Numbered from the stretch's first letter, positions 27,940-36,930 are shown. The stretch is 64,000 nucleotides of DNA from Stutzerimonas sp. S1 (GCF_025966695.1 NZ_JAOEIY010000003.1:372001-436000); one strand, 5' to 3'. Program-made: numbers and translations. The notes: generated from the letters alone by a model not told the origin.

Positions 27940-28482
27940 TTACTTGGCCAGTTCGGCTTCTATCGTCTGTTGCAGGCGTGGGTCATCCGGGCTGACATCC
28001 GGCGAGAAACGCGCCACCACCTGGCCGTTGCGACCGATGACGAACTTCTCGAAGTTCCAGAGCACCTCCGGGGCAGCGTTGGTCTGGATGCCATAACCGG
28101 CGAGCCGCTCTCGCATGGGACCTTCACCGGTAGCGTCTGGCTTGGCGGCGGTCAATTCCCCATAGAGCGGATGACGATCCTCGCCGGCGACAGACACCTT
28201 GGCGAAAAGCGGGAACTGCACGTTATAGGTCAAGGTACAGAACTCCTTGATCTCCTGGTCGCTGCCCGGCTCCTGCTCCTTGAAATTATTGGCGGGGAAC
28301 GCCAGCACCTCCAAGCCTTGTTCGCGCTTGTCTTCGTAGAGCTTTTCAAGCCCTTCGTACTGTGGCGTCAGCCCGCATTTGGACGCCACATTGACGACCA
28401 GCAATACCTTGCCTTTGTAGCGCTCCAGCGTAAGCGATTGGCCATCATTGGATTGCACCGGGATATCGAAGATTGAAGCCAT
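27940..28482 (-). CDS. Glutathione peroxidase-family protein (thiol peroxidase)
   Basis: A 180-residue GPx-fold peroxidase. The peroxidatic Cys36 is in NVASKCGLTPQY, and the WNFEKFVIG block carries the active-site Trp/Asn. The usual FPCNQFGxQEP block reads FPANNFKEQEP: the Cys is Ala and the Gln is Asn. Bacterial non-selenium GPx enzymes mostly use thioredoxin; the Gln-to-Asn change at a catalytic-tetrad position is unusual and could alter activity. AGGAGGACATCC precedes the ATG. It faces the large oxidoreductase gene on the same strand but with 233 bp between, so it is probably a separate unit. Confidence 0.88.
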   Translation of the reverse strand: MASIFDIPVQSNDGQSLTLERYKGKVLLVVNVASKCGLTPQYEGLEKLYEDKREQGLEVLAFPANNFKEQEPGSDQEIKEFCTLTYNVQFPLFAKVSVAGEDRHPLYGELTAAKPDATGEGPMRERLAGYGIQTNAAPEVLWNFEKFVIGRNGQVVARFSPDVSPDDPRLQQTIEAELAK

Positions 28483-28571
28483 GGATGTCCTCCTTCTGTT
28501 ATGAAATTTTCAGCCTAGACGAAGATTACTGGAGAAAAGCAGAATAACGATACAAATTCACAAAAAGTGAA

Positions 28572-28582
28572 CAGATTATCTG
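28572..28582. promoter_or_regulatory. CAGATNATCTG palindrome, second copy
   Basis: CAGATTATCTG preceded by GAA is identical over 14 bases to 27755-27768. It lies 90 bp upstream of the peroxidase start (minus) and 160 bp upstream of the MDR gene (plus), so one regulator may join these genes with the oxidoreductase. Confidence 0.5.
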
Positions 28583-28741
28583 GTAGTCGAGTAGGTCACC
28601 GCTTTGTGGTCATTCGAGGGATAGTGCGAAGCCGGCGCCACGGTTCCATAACGGAATTATTGCTGGACAAAATACGTTAAAATGTTCAACTAATACCCTG
28701 GCTTCAACCCCGACAACAAGACAAACAAGAAGGAGATTCGC

Positions 28742-29668
28742 ATGCGTGCAGCCATCATTTCCGAGCGCAATGCTCCACCGGTAGTAGGCGAGTTTCGCGA
28801 ACCTGAGCCGCAGCAAGGCTCCGTCATGATTGACGTCGACACTGCCGGCCTGGGCGGTTGGGACGTGCTCGGCGCTTATCGACTCGGGGTCGAGTATCCC
28901 TGTGTGATTCGTGGCGAAGGTGTCGGTCGCGCGGAAGACGGCCGTCGAGTGTATTTCGGCGAGCGTTCGGTTTTGCCGTTCGGTGCCTGGGCCGAGCGCA
29001 CGCTGGTACCGGCTGCGGAGGTCTGGAACGTTCCGGACGACGTAGATGACAAAACCGCGATCAGCATGGGTATCGCCGGGACCGGCGCCATCGTGCCGCT
29101 GGAAAAGGCGCAAATCCAGAAAGGCGAAAAAGTGCTCGTGCTCGGCGCTACCGGCACCCTTGGCCAGATCGCGCTGCAGCTGGCTCGTGGCATGGGCGCC
29201 GGAAAGGTCGTGGGTGCGGCACGCTCTGCCGAGGCACTGACGCGCTTGAAGTCGCGCGGCATCGCCGATGACGTGGTGACGTTGGGCGGCGCCGATGATG
29301 TTGCGGCACTGAAAGACGCAGGCGACGGTGGGTTCGACGTAGTGCTGGATCTGGTTTGCGGCCAACCCATGCTTAGCTCTTTGAAGGCTACCAACTGGGG
29401 CGCACGGATCATGACCATCGGCACCGGGGCAGGGCGCAAGCTCGATCTCGACATTGCCGATCTGCTGTTCCGTTCGCTGTCGTGCATTGGCACGGGCCAG
29501 CGCCCGCCCGCTGACCGCGAGCAAATCTGGCTGCGTCTGCTGAAGATCGCGAGGGAGCAGGAAATCCAGATCGACTACGTCGACTACACCCTCGACCAGG
29601 CCGCCGAGGCCTGGGCTGCGCAGGTGTCTGGCCCGCATGCGAAAATCACGGCGAGCGTGCGCCGCTGA
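28742..29668 (+). CDS. MDR-superfamily oxidoreductase (quinone-oxidoreductase-like)
   Basis: A 308-residue medium-chain dehydrogenase/reductase without the zinc-binding pattern of classical alcohol dehydrogenases; the N-terminal GroES-like domain is short. The nucleotide-binding motif is LGATGTLGQIALQLARG near residue 134. Such proteins usually reduce quinones, enones or enoyl compounds with NADPH. AAGGAGATTCGC is a strong ribosome-binding site, and AACAAGAA (28724-28731), a CA-type Crc/Hfq motif, lies just before it. It diverges from the peroxidase and shares a palindrome-containing gap with it. The substrate is unknown. Confidence 0.85.
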   Translation: MRAAIISERNAPPVVGEFREPEPQQGSVMIDVDTAGLGGWDVLGAYRLGVEYPCVIRGEGVGRAEDGRRVYFGERSVLPFGAWAERTLVPAAEVWNVPDDVDDKTAISMGIAGTGAIVPLEKAQIQKGEKVLVLGATGTLGQIALQLARGMGAGKVVGAARSAEALTRLKSRGIADDVVTLGGADDVAALKDAGDGGFDVVLDLVCGQPMLSSLKATNWGARIMTIGTGAGRKLDLDIADLLFRSLSCIGTGQRPPADREQIWLRLLKIAREQEIQIDYVDYTLDQAAEAWAAQVSGPHAKITASVRR

Positions 29669-29677
29669 GCCAATGTA

Positions 29678-29705
29678 CGGCCGGCCGCCTCGCGCTAGCC
29701 GGCCG
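29678..29705 (+). terminator. Hairpin after the MDR gene
   Basis: CGGCCGGC and GCCGGCCG are separated by 12 bases, starting nine bases after the MDR stop codon. The stem is strong but there is no T tract; a weak or Rho-assisted terminator is possible. Confidence 0.4.
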
Positions 29706-29865
29706 AGCATCGTGGTCTCTGGTTCGGCTTGATGGGTACGGCGGTGACGGGGCGCCCAGCTAGCCGGACTATGGCGGCGGCACTCGTGTACCAATCCGGC
29801 CCAATCCTGACCAGGGGCGCTGCCTGGCGGTCAGCTCGAAGCGGTGGAAAACTTAGGGAGCGACA

Positions 29866-30645
29866 ATGGATATCCACAGGATGAATAGAGCGGCAATACT
29901 CATGTTGTTTTTGATTATTGCCGTGCCGGCTCAAGCCGGGCGCATACAGCAAGAGCTGCAGACGACCCAGGAACTCCGATCCCTGGCCTTTCTGACCTGC
30001 GCAAATGCATTGGTGTATTTCAATCAGAACGGAAGCCCCTACGAGTTGCGTAACAAGCAGGGCTATGAACAAAGAATCCTCCGCTTGCGAAGCCTGGCCA
30101 AAAGTCTGGGCGTTGCGGACGTTATAGATGAAGTGCAGCGCCTGCAAACACGCCTCGATGATACTGACGAGTTACCCCAAACCAGCGCGGCCCTACGCTC
30201 TACCGAACCCTCTTATTCACGTAGGTTGTTGCCGGTAATCGAGTCGCACGCACATCTGCAAGCCTTACTGGATGCCCATTACGCCCAGCTGCAGGATGAC
30301 GAGCCTCTGGGTGAACTTGGAAAACTACACGCCATCAGCCGCGCTATGGGCGAATTGCTGGTGAACTATCAGATCGCGTCGTTCAATCGTCTTGGCGCCG
30401 AAACATGGATACTGAGAGACGAAAAAACCCATCAACTCGATCACGAAGTAATCGATGCGTTCGAGCGTTTGTCGGCCGGCCATCCGGCACTTGCCGAGGC
30501 GCTTGAGCATGCGGCACGCGAGTACTCGTTCGTCCGCGGCGTGATCCTCAAACAGGACGGAAATTGGGCGCCCAACGGGGCTGAACGCTATATGCGGTCG
30601 ACGATTGCCGAAGTCGACCAAATCGCCAGAGGATTGCGCCAGTAA
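29866..30645 (+). CDS. Exported protein of unknown function
   Basis: A 259-residue protein with a signal peptide (AAILMLFLIIAVPAQA, cleavage likely before GRIQ). The mature part is mostly predicted helix, rich in Gln, Leu and Arg, with two charged helical stretches (EQRILRLRSLAKSL and DVIDEVQRLQTRL) and a single Cys in LTCANALVYF. AGGGAGCGACA precedes the ATG. I do not recognise a family. It sits alone between the MDR gene and a convergent TetR gene, and nothing in its surroundings points to a role. Confidence 0.68.
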   Translation: MDIHRMNRAAILMLFLIIAVPAQAGRIQQELQTTQELRSLAFLTCANALVYFNQNGSPYELRNKQGYEQRILRLRSLAKSLGVADVIDEVQRLQTRLDDTDELPQTSAALRSTEPSYSRRLLPVIESHAHLQALLDAHYAQLQDDEPLGELGKLHAISRAMGELLVNYQIASFNRLGAETWILRDEKTHQLDHEVIDAFERLSAGHPALAEALEHAAREYSFVRGVILKQDGNWAPNGAERYMRSTIAEVDQIARGLRQ

Positions 30646-30782
30646 CATTGCCTGCCGCTTCTGGTGTGGGATGTCCGGCGGCACGCGGTTCGCGTCTTTG
30701 TGCTTTTATTGTCCGGCGTCGGCGATCATCACTGCTACGGGGCATCGCGTGATTGCGAGCTGCGATGCCTTGGCCCGACAGG

Positions 30783-31403
30783 TCAGTCGGCGGCAGGCCA
30801 GGTGCCGTTGTTCATCAGGCTATCGAATGCTTCTGTCATTTTGTTGGCCGAACTAGGGTAGTCATGACGCACCCACCACAGCCATGTGCCGATCAGCGCG
30901 CCCACGAAGCTGCGCACCGCCACCTCTCCGCGCAATCCGCTGCACTCGTAGATGCCATGTTTGCGGTAGTGCTCGCGCACCAGAATCAGTAGCAAATTTT
31001 CCAGGTGAGCAAGAACGATCGCTTGTGAAGGACTGTTGAAGAATGAGGTGGTCAGGGCTGCATGCCGCTCGGTGGCGTTGAACAGCCATGCTGAAACATC
31101 GAGCACGATCCGTTTTTCCCCGGCGACATCGCAAGCGCGGGTTTGCGGCAGGCCGATGGACTCATAACCGGCCACCAGCAAGTCTTCCTTGTCACGAAAG
31201 TGTGCATAAAACGTCGAGCGTGCTACCCCGGTATGGCTGAGCAGTTCCTGCACCGAGATGTCCCGAAAATCCTTTTCCAACGCCAATCGATACATCCCGT
31301 CCAGAAGCAGCTCTCGGGTTCGCTGTGTGCGTAACGCGTGGCGCTTGCTGGCCATGTCGGGCTTGGTCGGTCGTTCCGGCACAGCAGAGATGTGCTGCTT
31401 CAT
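30783..31403 (-). CDS. TetR-family regulator divergent from the GMC/ALDH operon
   Basis: A 206-residue TetR protein: the helix-turn-helix contains ISVQELLSHTGVARSTFYAHFRDKEDLLVAG, and the C-terminal part resembles the TetR_C group with LLLILVREHYRK. It is transcribed away from the GMC oxidoreductase/aldehyde dehydrogenase operon across a 414-bp gap, so that operon is its obvious candidate target. Its recognition helix (RSTFYAHF) differs from the paralogous pair at 5.5 and 55.4 kb, and the shared palindrome was not found in its upstream gap, so it likely responds to a different signal. Confidence 0.85.
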   Translation of the reverse strand: MKQHISAVPERPTKPDMASKRHALRTQRTRELLLDGMYRLALEKDFRDISVQELLSHTGVARSTFYAHFRDKEDLLVAGYESIGLPQTRACDVAGEKRIVLDVSAWLFNATERHAALTTSFFNSPSQAIVLAHLENLLLILVREHYRKHGIYECSGLRGEVAVRSFVGALIGTWLWWVRHDYPSSANKMTEAFDSLMNNGTWPAAD

Positions 31404-31817
31404 CCTTTACCTCTGCGAAGTGTGTTTGTCGGTCGTGGCGCCAGTACCTGTAAGCGTAGCTGGCATGAGCATGGAGACTGGCACGTGCGCTTCACCGCGG
31501 ACAAGGCTTGTTCGATTGAGCGAGCGCAACAGTCGTCCCTGTGCGGCGAAATCGAACAGATCGGGAATTCTGTCCGTTGTGGATTCTTCAGTCGAAACCT
31601 ACCTTTCTCTCATCCCCAAGCACCGGGGTCTTGCAGATGGGCGTCGATCAAGCCGCTTCGGTTAGTTGTTGAGCGTTACCTGTTGAGCGGCTGAGGGCAG
31701 GGGGGCGGCCGGCTAATCGGCCAGCGAAGTGCTTGCTTCGGCAACGCCCCAATCCGTGAAATAGAACGCATCAAGCAGATCGCGACATTCAACCCATTCA
31801 GACGAAGAAGAATAACA
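31404..31817. other. 414-bp divergent intergenic region (TetR / GMC)
   Basis: No gene seen. It must hold the promoters of the TetR gene and the GMC/ALDH operon. I could not identify a convincing promoter or operator; a CA-type motif lies at its right end (31805-31818). Confidence 0.45.
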
Positions 31818-31818
31818 A
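31805..31818 (+). promoter_or_regulatory. CA motif (Crc/Hfq-type) at the GMC start codon
   Basis: AAGAAGAATAACAA runs into the ATG at 31818 and contains AANAANAA twice. In pseudomonads Hfq with Crc binds such sequences near start codons and blocks translation of catabolic genes when preferred carbon sources are present. Confidence 0.6.
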
Positions 31819-33452
31819 TGAGCCAATCCTACGATTACATCATTGTCGGTGCCGGCTCTGCCGGCTGTGTGATGGCCAACCGGCTATCCGCCGACCCCAG
31901 CGCCTCGGTACTGCTCATCGAAAGCGGCCCCGACCACACCAGCCCATTGATCGCAATGCCGCGCGGCATCGGCAAACTGCTGATACCCGGAAACCCGCAT
32001 GTTTACGACTACCAGGCCTCGCGCGGTGAAGGCATGGCCACCGAATTGTGGCTCAAGGGTAAGGCCATCGGCGGCTCCAGTTCGGTCAATGGCATGGTCT
32101 ACGTGCGCGGCGCGCCGGCCGATTACGATGGCTGGGAAGCGCAGGGTTGCACCGGCTGGGGTTGGGCAGATATCGGCCGGCAGTTCGTCGCGCTGGAGGA
32201 TCACCAGCTCGGCGCTTCCCAGTGGCGTGGCGCTGGCGGGCCGCTCAAGATCACGGTGCATCCTTCTGGCGATCCGCTGTGCGAAGCGATCATCAACGCT
32301 GCCGATACCCTTGGAACCGCTCGCGTCGAAGATACCAATCATGTAGATGCAGTCAGCCAGGGTGGTTTTGGATATCAGCCACAAACCACCTGGAAGGGTC
32401 AGCGTTTCAGTGCGGCCAAAGCCTTCCTCGATCCGGTTCGTGGCCGTCCCAACCTGACCGTGATGACTGGTACACACGTCCAGCGCATCGAGTTCCAGGA
32501 GCGTCGCGCGGTCGCCGTGCATGTGCGTGACAAGGATGGAGCTCAGCGTCTTGCGGTCAGCCGGGAAGTGGTGTTGTGCGCGGGCGCCATCGAGTCGCCG
32601 AAGCTGTTGCAGTTGTCCGGCATCGGGCCGGCAGAATTGTTGAAGCAGCATGGCATTGCGCTCGTGCAGGACTCACCAAACGTAGGTCGCAACCTGCGTG
32701 AGCACGTCTATATGGCGGTGCAGTATCGGGTTACCAGCGGCAGCCTGAATCACTGTTTCGCAGGCCTGGGCCTGCTGCGTTCGGTGGCGCAATATTTCTT
32801 CAGTAAAAAAGGCCCGATGACCCACGCCGCGCACGAGGCGGGCGGTTTCGTGAAGACCCGACCGGGTCTGGATCGCCCGGATGCGCAGATCGGCGTCAGC
32901 CTGTATTCCATGGACGGCGACGGCAAGACGGTGGTGATCGACAAGCAACCCGGCCTGACCATTGGCGGCTATTTCATGCATCCCCAGAGCCAGGGCGAAA
33001 TCACCATTCAGTCGGCCGATCCAGCCGTGCCGCCGAAGATCGTCGCCAACTACCTCACCGCCGAGGCCGATCGGGTCGCCGCCATCTCGCTGCTGCGCTG
33101 GATTCGCCGTCTGGCTGCCGAGCCGGTGCTTAAATCATTCATCGTTCAGGAGCTGACGCCGGGACCGCAGGTGCAAAGCGATGAGGAAATCCTCGCCGCG
33201 TTCCGCCGTTTCGGCCAGACCGCTTTTCATGTTTCCGGCACCTGCCGGATGGGCGCGGACAGCGATTCGGTTCTCGATCTCGAGCTGAAGGTACGTGGGG
33301 TCGAGGGTGTCCGCGTCGTCGATACCTCGATCATGCCGAGCCTGGTCTCGGGCAACACCAATGCACCGGCGATGGTCATTGCCATGCGCGCCGCTGAAAT
33401 CATCACTGGAACCGCTTTCACTGGCATAACCAAAGGAGCTGTAGCGGCATGA
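31818..33452 (+). CDS. GMC-family FAD alcohol dehydrogenase
   Basis: A 544-residue glucose-methanol-choline oxidoreductase, typical length for the alkyl/alicyclic alcohol and choline dehydrogenase group. FAD motif VGAGSAGCVMANRLS at the N-terminus, GGSSSVNGMVYVRG (GMC signature 1), the signature CAGAIESPKLLQLSGIGP, and the C-terminal AFHVSGTCRMG and NTNAPAMVIA with the active-site His and Asn. It probably oxidises an alcohol produced by P450 hydroxylation to an aldehyde, which the overlapping aldehyde dehydrogenase gene (ATGA overlap) would finish. A CA motif sits directly before the ATG. The alcohol is unknown. Confidence 0.93.
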   Translation: MSQSYDYIIVGAGSAGCVMANRLSADPSASVLLIESGPDHTSPLIAMPRGIGKLLIPGNPHVYDYQASRGEGMATELWLKGKAIGGSSSVNGMVYVRGAPADYDGWEAQGCTGWGWADIGRQFVALEDHQLGASQWRGAGGPLKITVHPSGDPLCEAIINAADTLGTARVEDTNHVDAVSQGGFGYQPQTTWKGQRFSAAKAFLDPVRGRPNLTVMTGTHVQRIEFQERRAVAVHVRDKDGAQRLAVSREVVLCAGAIESPKLLQLSGIGPAELLKQHGIALVQDSPNVGRNLREHVYMAVQYRVTSGSLNHCFAGLGLLRSVAQYFFSKKGPMTHAAHEAGGFVKTRPGLDRPDAQIGVSLYSMDGDGKTVVIDKQPGLTIGGYFMHPQSQGEITIQSADPAVPPKIVANYLTAEADRVAAISLLRWIRRLAAEPVLKSFIVQELTPGPQVQSDEEILAAFRRFGQTAFHVSGTCRMGADSDSVLDLELKVRGVEGVRVVDTSIMPSLVSGNTNAPAMVIAMRAAEIITGTAFTGITKGAVAA

Positions 33453-34939
33453 GCATTCCATTTACGCAGCTGAACAAGCTCTATATCGACGGCGCCTGGG
33501 TTTCGGCAAACGGTCCGGCCGAAGCCGTGCTCAACCCCGCCACCGAAGAGGTGATCGGCCAAGCGCCGGTGGGCGATAGCGCCAGTGCTGACGCCGCCAT
33601 TGCCGCCGCGCGCCATGCGTTCGACAGAGGTCCATGGCCGTGGCTGAGCATGGCCGAACGTGCCAACTACATGCGTCGTATGCATAGCGCACTGGTGGCG
33701 CGCCGGGAGGAAATCGCCGCGCTGATCATCGCCGAGGTCGGTTGCGCGCAAGGTGTAACCTATGCGATGCAGGTCGATATGCCGCTGGCTCATGTGCTCA
33801 CAGCCATCGACCAGTCGCTGCACGACGCGACGCAGCAGATTCCCGTGGAAGCAACGCCCAATCCGTTCAACCCGGGCGGGCCGATGATCCTTGGCAGCGG
33901 CAGCATCGAGCGCGAACCGATCGGCGTGGTTTCAGGCATCACCGGCTATAACTTCCCGTTTCTGCTCAATCTGGCGAAGATCTTCCCGGCGCTGCTGGCG
34001 GGCAATACGTTGGTGCTCAAACCGTCGCCGTTCACGCCTTATTCGGCACTGCTGTTCGGTGAAATTGCCGAGCAGGCCGGTTTACCCAAGGGTGTGCTGA
34101 ATATTGTCACGGGTGGTGTCGAGGTCGGCAGCCTGCTGAGCAGCGATCCGCGGGTGGACATGGTCTCGTTCACCGGCTCCGAATCGGTGGGCGTGAGCAT
34201 CATGTCTCAGGCTGCGCCGACGCTGAAGCGTGTGCACCTTGAACTGGGCGGTAAATCCGCCTTGATCGTGCGGCCGGATGCCGACATCCAGGGCACGGCC
34301 CTGGGCGCCATTGCCGGTCTGACGGTCAATGCCGGGCAAGGCTGCGCCTTGCTTACGCGCTTTCTGGTGCACAACTCCATCCGGGAGCAGTTTGTGCAAA
34401 TGGCCAAGGCGGTGGCCAGCCAGATAAAGATTGGCAACCCGGCCGACCCGAGCGTGGTGATGGGTCCGCTGATTCGTGAATCGCAGCGGGCCAAGGTCGA
34501 GCATTTCGTTGCCAGTGGCCGCGATTCGGGTGCCACGCTGGTATGCGGTGGCGGTCGCCCGCAGGGCTTGGACAAAGGCTTCTTCAGCGACATCACCCTG
34601 TTCGATGATGTGCGCAACGACATGACCATCGCCCAAGAGGAAATCTTCGGGCCGGTGGGCGTGGTCATCGGTTTCGATACCGATGAAGAGGCCATCGCCA
34701 TCGCCAACGATTCGCGCTATGGCCTCAATGGCGCGGTCGCCACGGCCGACGCCGCGGTTGCCTACCAAATGGCCCGACGCATCCGCGCGGGCAGCGTTTA
34801 TATCAACGGGGGTGGCGGCAAGATGCCCTATGCGCCAATCGGCGGTTTCAAGCGGTCGGGCATCGGCCGCGAGTTCGGCCCGGATTGGCTGAAAGAGTTC
34901 ACCCAGGAAAAATCCATCATTTATCCCATCGGGCGATAA
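33449..34939 (+). CDS. NAD(P)-dependent aldehyde dehydrogenase
   Basis: A 496-residue class 3-type ALDH fold enzyme oxidising an aldehyde to its acid. Catalytic Cys299 is in NAGQGCALLTRF and general-base Glu265 in LELGGKSALIV; the coenzyme region GSESVGVSI is also present. The start overlaps the GMC stop by four bases, so the two enzymes are made together and almost certainly act in sequence on one substrate. The operon ends at a strong terminator 63 bp on. The resulting acid would need CoA activation, for which only the CaiB-type transferase at the left edge is visible. Confidence 0.94.
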   Translation: MSIPFTQLNKLYIDGAWVSANGPAEAVLNPATEEVIGQAPVGDSASADAAIAAARHAFDRGPWPWLSMAERANYMRRMHSALVARREEIAALIIAEVGCAQGVTYAMQVDMPLAHVLTAIDQSLHDATQQIPVEATPNPFNPGGPMILGSGSIEREPIGVVSGITGYNFPFLLNLAKIFPALLAGNTLVLKPSPFTPYSALLFGEIAEQAGLPKGVLNIVTGGVEVGSLLSSDPRVDMVSFTGSESVGVSIMSQAAPTLKRVHLELGGKSALIVRPDADIQGTALGAIAGLTVNAGQGCALLTRFLVHNSIREQFVQMAKAVASQIKIGNPADPSVVMGPLIRESQRAKVEHFVASGRDSGATLVCGGGRPQGLDKGFFSDITLFDDVRNDMTIAQEEIFGPVGVVIGFDTDEEAIAIANDSRYGLNGAVATADAAVAYQMARRIRAGSVYINGGGGKMPYAPIGGFKRSGIGREFGPDWLKEFTQEKSIIYPIGR

Positions 34940-35002
34940 GGCGTTCGGCAACACATGGCGCCGTTCATGGCGCCATCCCGATCGGTTTTCGATAGCTCAT
35001 TA

Positions 35003-35029
35003 ACGGCCCCTTGTGGGCCGTTTTTTTTT
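35003..35029 (+). terminator. Intrinsic terminator of the GMC-ALDH operon
   Basis: ACGGCCC-CTTGT-GGGCCGT followed by nine Ts, 63 bp after the ALDH stop codon; a textbook Rho-independent terminator. Confidence 0.9.
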
Positions 35030-35094
35030 GCCCAGCAAACGGCTGCGCCCTCGCTGATCGTCCGTGGCGCTTGCAGGCATGAGTGATGCGTTTC

Positions 35095-35121
35095 AGCGAT
35101 ATCGCTTTGCATTTGAGCGAT
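35095..35121. promoter_or_regulatory. AGCGATATCGCT palindrome upstream of DUF1302
   Basis: AGCGATATCGCT (35095-35106) is a perfect 12-bp palindrome, with a further AGCGAT half-site at 35116-35121, about 120-140 bp upstream of the DUF1302 start. It is probably an operator in the promoter region of the DUF1302/DUF1329 operon; its regulator is unknown and the motif differs from the TTTNACC palindrome. Confidence 0.45.
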
Positions 35122-35204
35122 AGCCGGTTTCGTTGTGTCGCCGTGAGTCGTCCCGTCTACTGAAGCAGCTGCCCCTGGCTAGAGGGGCGCGCAGGTCAGC
35201 TGAC

Positions 35205-35215
35205 AATAAAAACAA
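35205..35215 (+). promoter_or_regulatory. CA motif (Crc/Hfq-type) upstream of DUF1302
   Basis: AATAAAAACAA contains two overlapping AANAANAA matches 21 bases before the chosen ATG at 35236 and over a possible earlier ATG at 35215. Confidence 0.5.
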
Positions 35216-35235
35216 TGGGCGCGACGGAGAATGTG

Positions 35236-36897
35236 ATGTTCAAGACCACGTTAATTGCCAATTCGGCGCTGAGCCTGGCGGCGGCTCTCGTCTGGGTCAG
35301 TCAGGCGCAGGCGGCTCAATACGATCTAGGCAACCCCGACCTCTCGATGCGTTGGGACAATACCTTGCGCTACAACCTGGGCATTCGTGCCGAGAGTCGT
35401 GATGACGCACTGGCCAACAACGCCACTTATGACGAATCCGACTCCAAGTTCGACCGCGGCGATGTGGTGACCAATCGCGTCGACCTGATGAGCGAATTCG
35501 AGTTGGCCTACAAGCGCTACCACGGTTTTCGCATCAGCGGCGCAGCCTGGTATGACCAGGCGTATTCCGATACCGATGTCGAAACCGGTTCGGGCGCGGT
35601 GTACTACCCGGGCGCCTTTCCTGGCGCTAGCGTTCCGAGCTACCGCGGCGGGGAATATTCGAGCCATACCAAGCGTTATCACCATGGTCCCAGCGGCGAA
35701 CTGCTGGATGCCTTTGCGTTTACTCGCTTCTATGTAGGCGATGCTCCGGTCAGCGTGCGCGCCGGTCGGCATACGGTGTACTGGGGCAACGGACTGTTGA
35801 TCGCGGGACATGCGTTGTCCTATTCCCAGGCACCGCTGGATGGCCGCAAAGCGCTCGCCAATCCTGGCACCGAAACACGGGAAATCTTCCTGCCGCTGGC
35901 TCAGGTTTCGGCCCAGGCACAGGTCACCGACCGGTTGTCCATCGCCGGCCAGTATTTCTTCGAGTGGGACAGCACAAGGGCGCCGGAAGGCGGGACCTAT
36001 CTGGCCTCGGCCGATGTTGCCCTCGAAGGCCCCAACCAATTGCCGGTTGCACCGGGTTTTGCTTTTCCCATCGTCGACCCGCTGGAACCCGACGACAGCG
36101 GCAACTGGGGCGTAATGGCCAGCTACGGGCTGGACTTCATGCATTCCGAGGTCAGCGCCTACTACCGTGAATTCGATGACTACACGCCTTGGGGCCTACA
36201 GGTCGGGCCGGATTTCGGCCGCTATGTGTACGCTGAAAAAACCAAGCTTTACGGCCTGGGCTGGTCGATGGGGCCGGTGCTTGGCGGCGCTTCGGTAGGT
36301 ATCGATCTTTCCTATCGCAAGGATGCGCCCTTGGTATCCAGTGGCATCAGCCTGGCGGACAACCAGGGCGCGCGTGGCGACACCCTGCATATGGTGGTCA
36401 ACGGGTTGTGGCTGTTGCCGCGCACGGACTATTTCGACACCGGCACCCTGATCGCCGAAATGGCTTACAGCCATCTGGACAAGGTCACCCATAACGAGGG
36501 CCTGTTCCGCGGCGAAGGCTACGGCGGCTGCGCAGCGGGGCAGGACAAGGAATGGGGTTGCGCCACGCGCAACTATGTCGGCGCGGCGCTCAGCTTCACG
36601 CCGCAGTGGCTGGGCGTGTTCCCCGGCTGGAACCTGTCCATGCCCATGAGCGTGGATTACGGCATTTCCGGCAACGCCGCGACAGGTGGCGGCAACGAAG
36701 GCCGCTACACCTACAAGGTCGGCGTGAAGGCGCTGTTCGACGAGCGCTACGACTTCACCCTGGCTTACATCGGCTATGGCAGCCAGCGCAACTACGACTA
36801 TATCGCCGGCGTCGGCAAGACCGTCGTCGGCGGCAGCGGCGACATCGGCCTGTCTGACCGCAACTGGCTATCGCTCACATTCAGCACGGCATTCTGA
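35236..36897 (+). CDS. DUF1302 outer-membrane beta-barrel protein
   Basis: A 553-residue exported protein; signal peptide SALSLAAALVWVSQAQAA is followed by the DUF1302 hallmark YDLGNPDLSMRWDNTLRYNLG. Many alternating aromatic/hydrophobic strands and a C-terminal LSLTFSTAF ending in Phe point to an outer-membrane barrel. ATG at 35236 is preferred because CGGAGAATGTG precedes it, and seven codons upstream lies another ATG. It is followed 134 bp on by a DUF1329 gene, the usual partner. The pair is thought to import or export hydrophobic compounds; this is family inference. Length equals that of the second DUF1302 at 61.5 kb. Confidence 0.92.
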   Translation: MFKTTLIANSALSLAAALVWVSQAQAAQYDLGNPDLSMRWDNTLRYNLGIRAESRDDALANNATYDESDSKFDRGDVVTNRVDLMSEFELAYKRYHGFRISGAAWYDQAYSDTDVETGSGAVYYPGAFPGASVPSYRGGEYSSHTKRYHHGPSGELLDAFAFTRFYVGDAPVSVRAGRHTVYWGNGLLIAGHALSYSQAPLDGRKALANPGTETREIFLPLAQVSAQAQVTDRLSIAGQYFFEWDSTRAPEGGTYLASADVALEGPNQLPVAPGFAFPIVDPLEPDDSGNWGVMASYGLDFMHSEVSAYYREFDDYTPWGLQVGPDFGRYVYAEKTKLYGLGWSMGPVLGGASVGIDLSYRKDAPLVSSGISLADNQGARGDTLHMVVNGLWLLPRTDYFDTGTLIAEMAYSHLDKVTHNEGLFRGEGYGGCAAGQDKEWGCATRNYVGAALSFTPQWLGVFPGWNLSMPMSVDYGISGNAATGGGNEGRYTYKVGVKALFDERYDFTLAYIGYGSQRNYDYIAGVGKTVVGGSGDIGLSDRNWLSLTFSTAF

Positions 36898-36914
36898 GTA
36901 GATCACCACGCGTC

Positions 36915-36930
36915 GGCCTGCATGCAGGCC
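36915..36930. repeat. Perfect palindrome between DUF1302 and DUF1329
   Basis: GGCCTGCATGCAGGCC, a 16-bp perfect palindrome 18 bp after the DUF1302 stop codon; no T tract, so it is more likely an RNA-stability hairpin than a terminator. Confidence 0.4.

Noticed and set aside
31470-31490. TGGCACGTGCGCTTC resembling a sigma-54 promoter upstream of GMC
   Set aside because: The -12 element does not match TTGC at the right spacing and no enhancer-binding regulator is encoded nearby.
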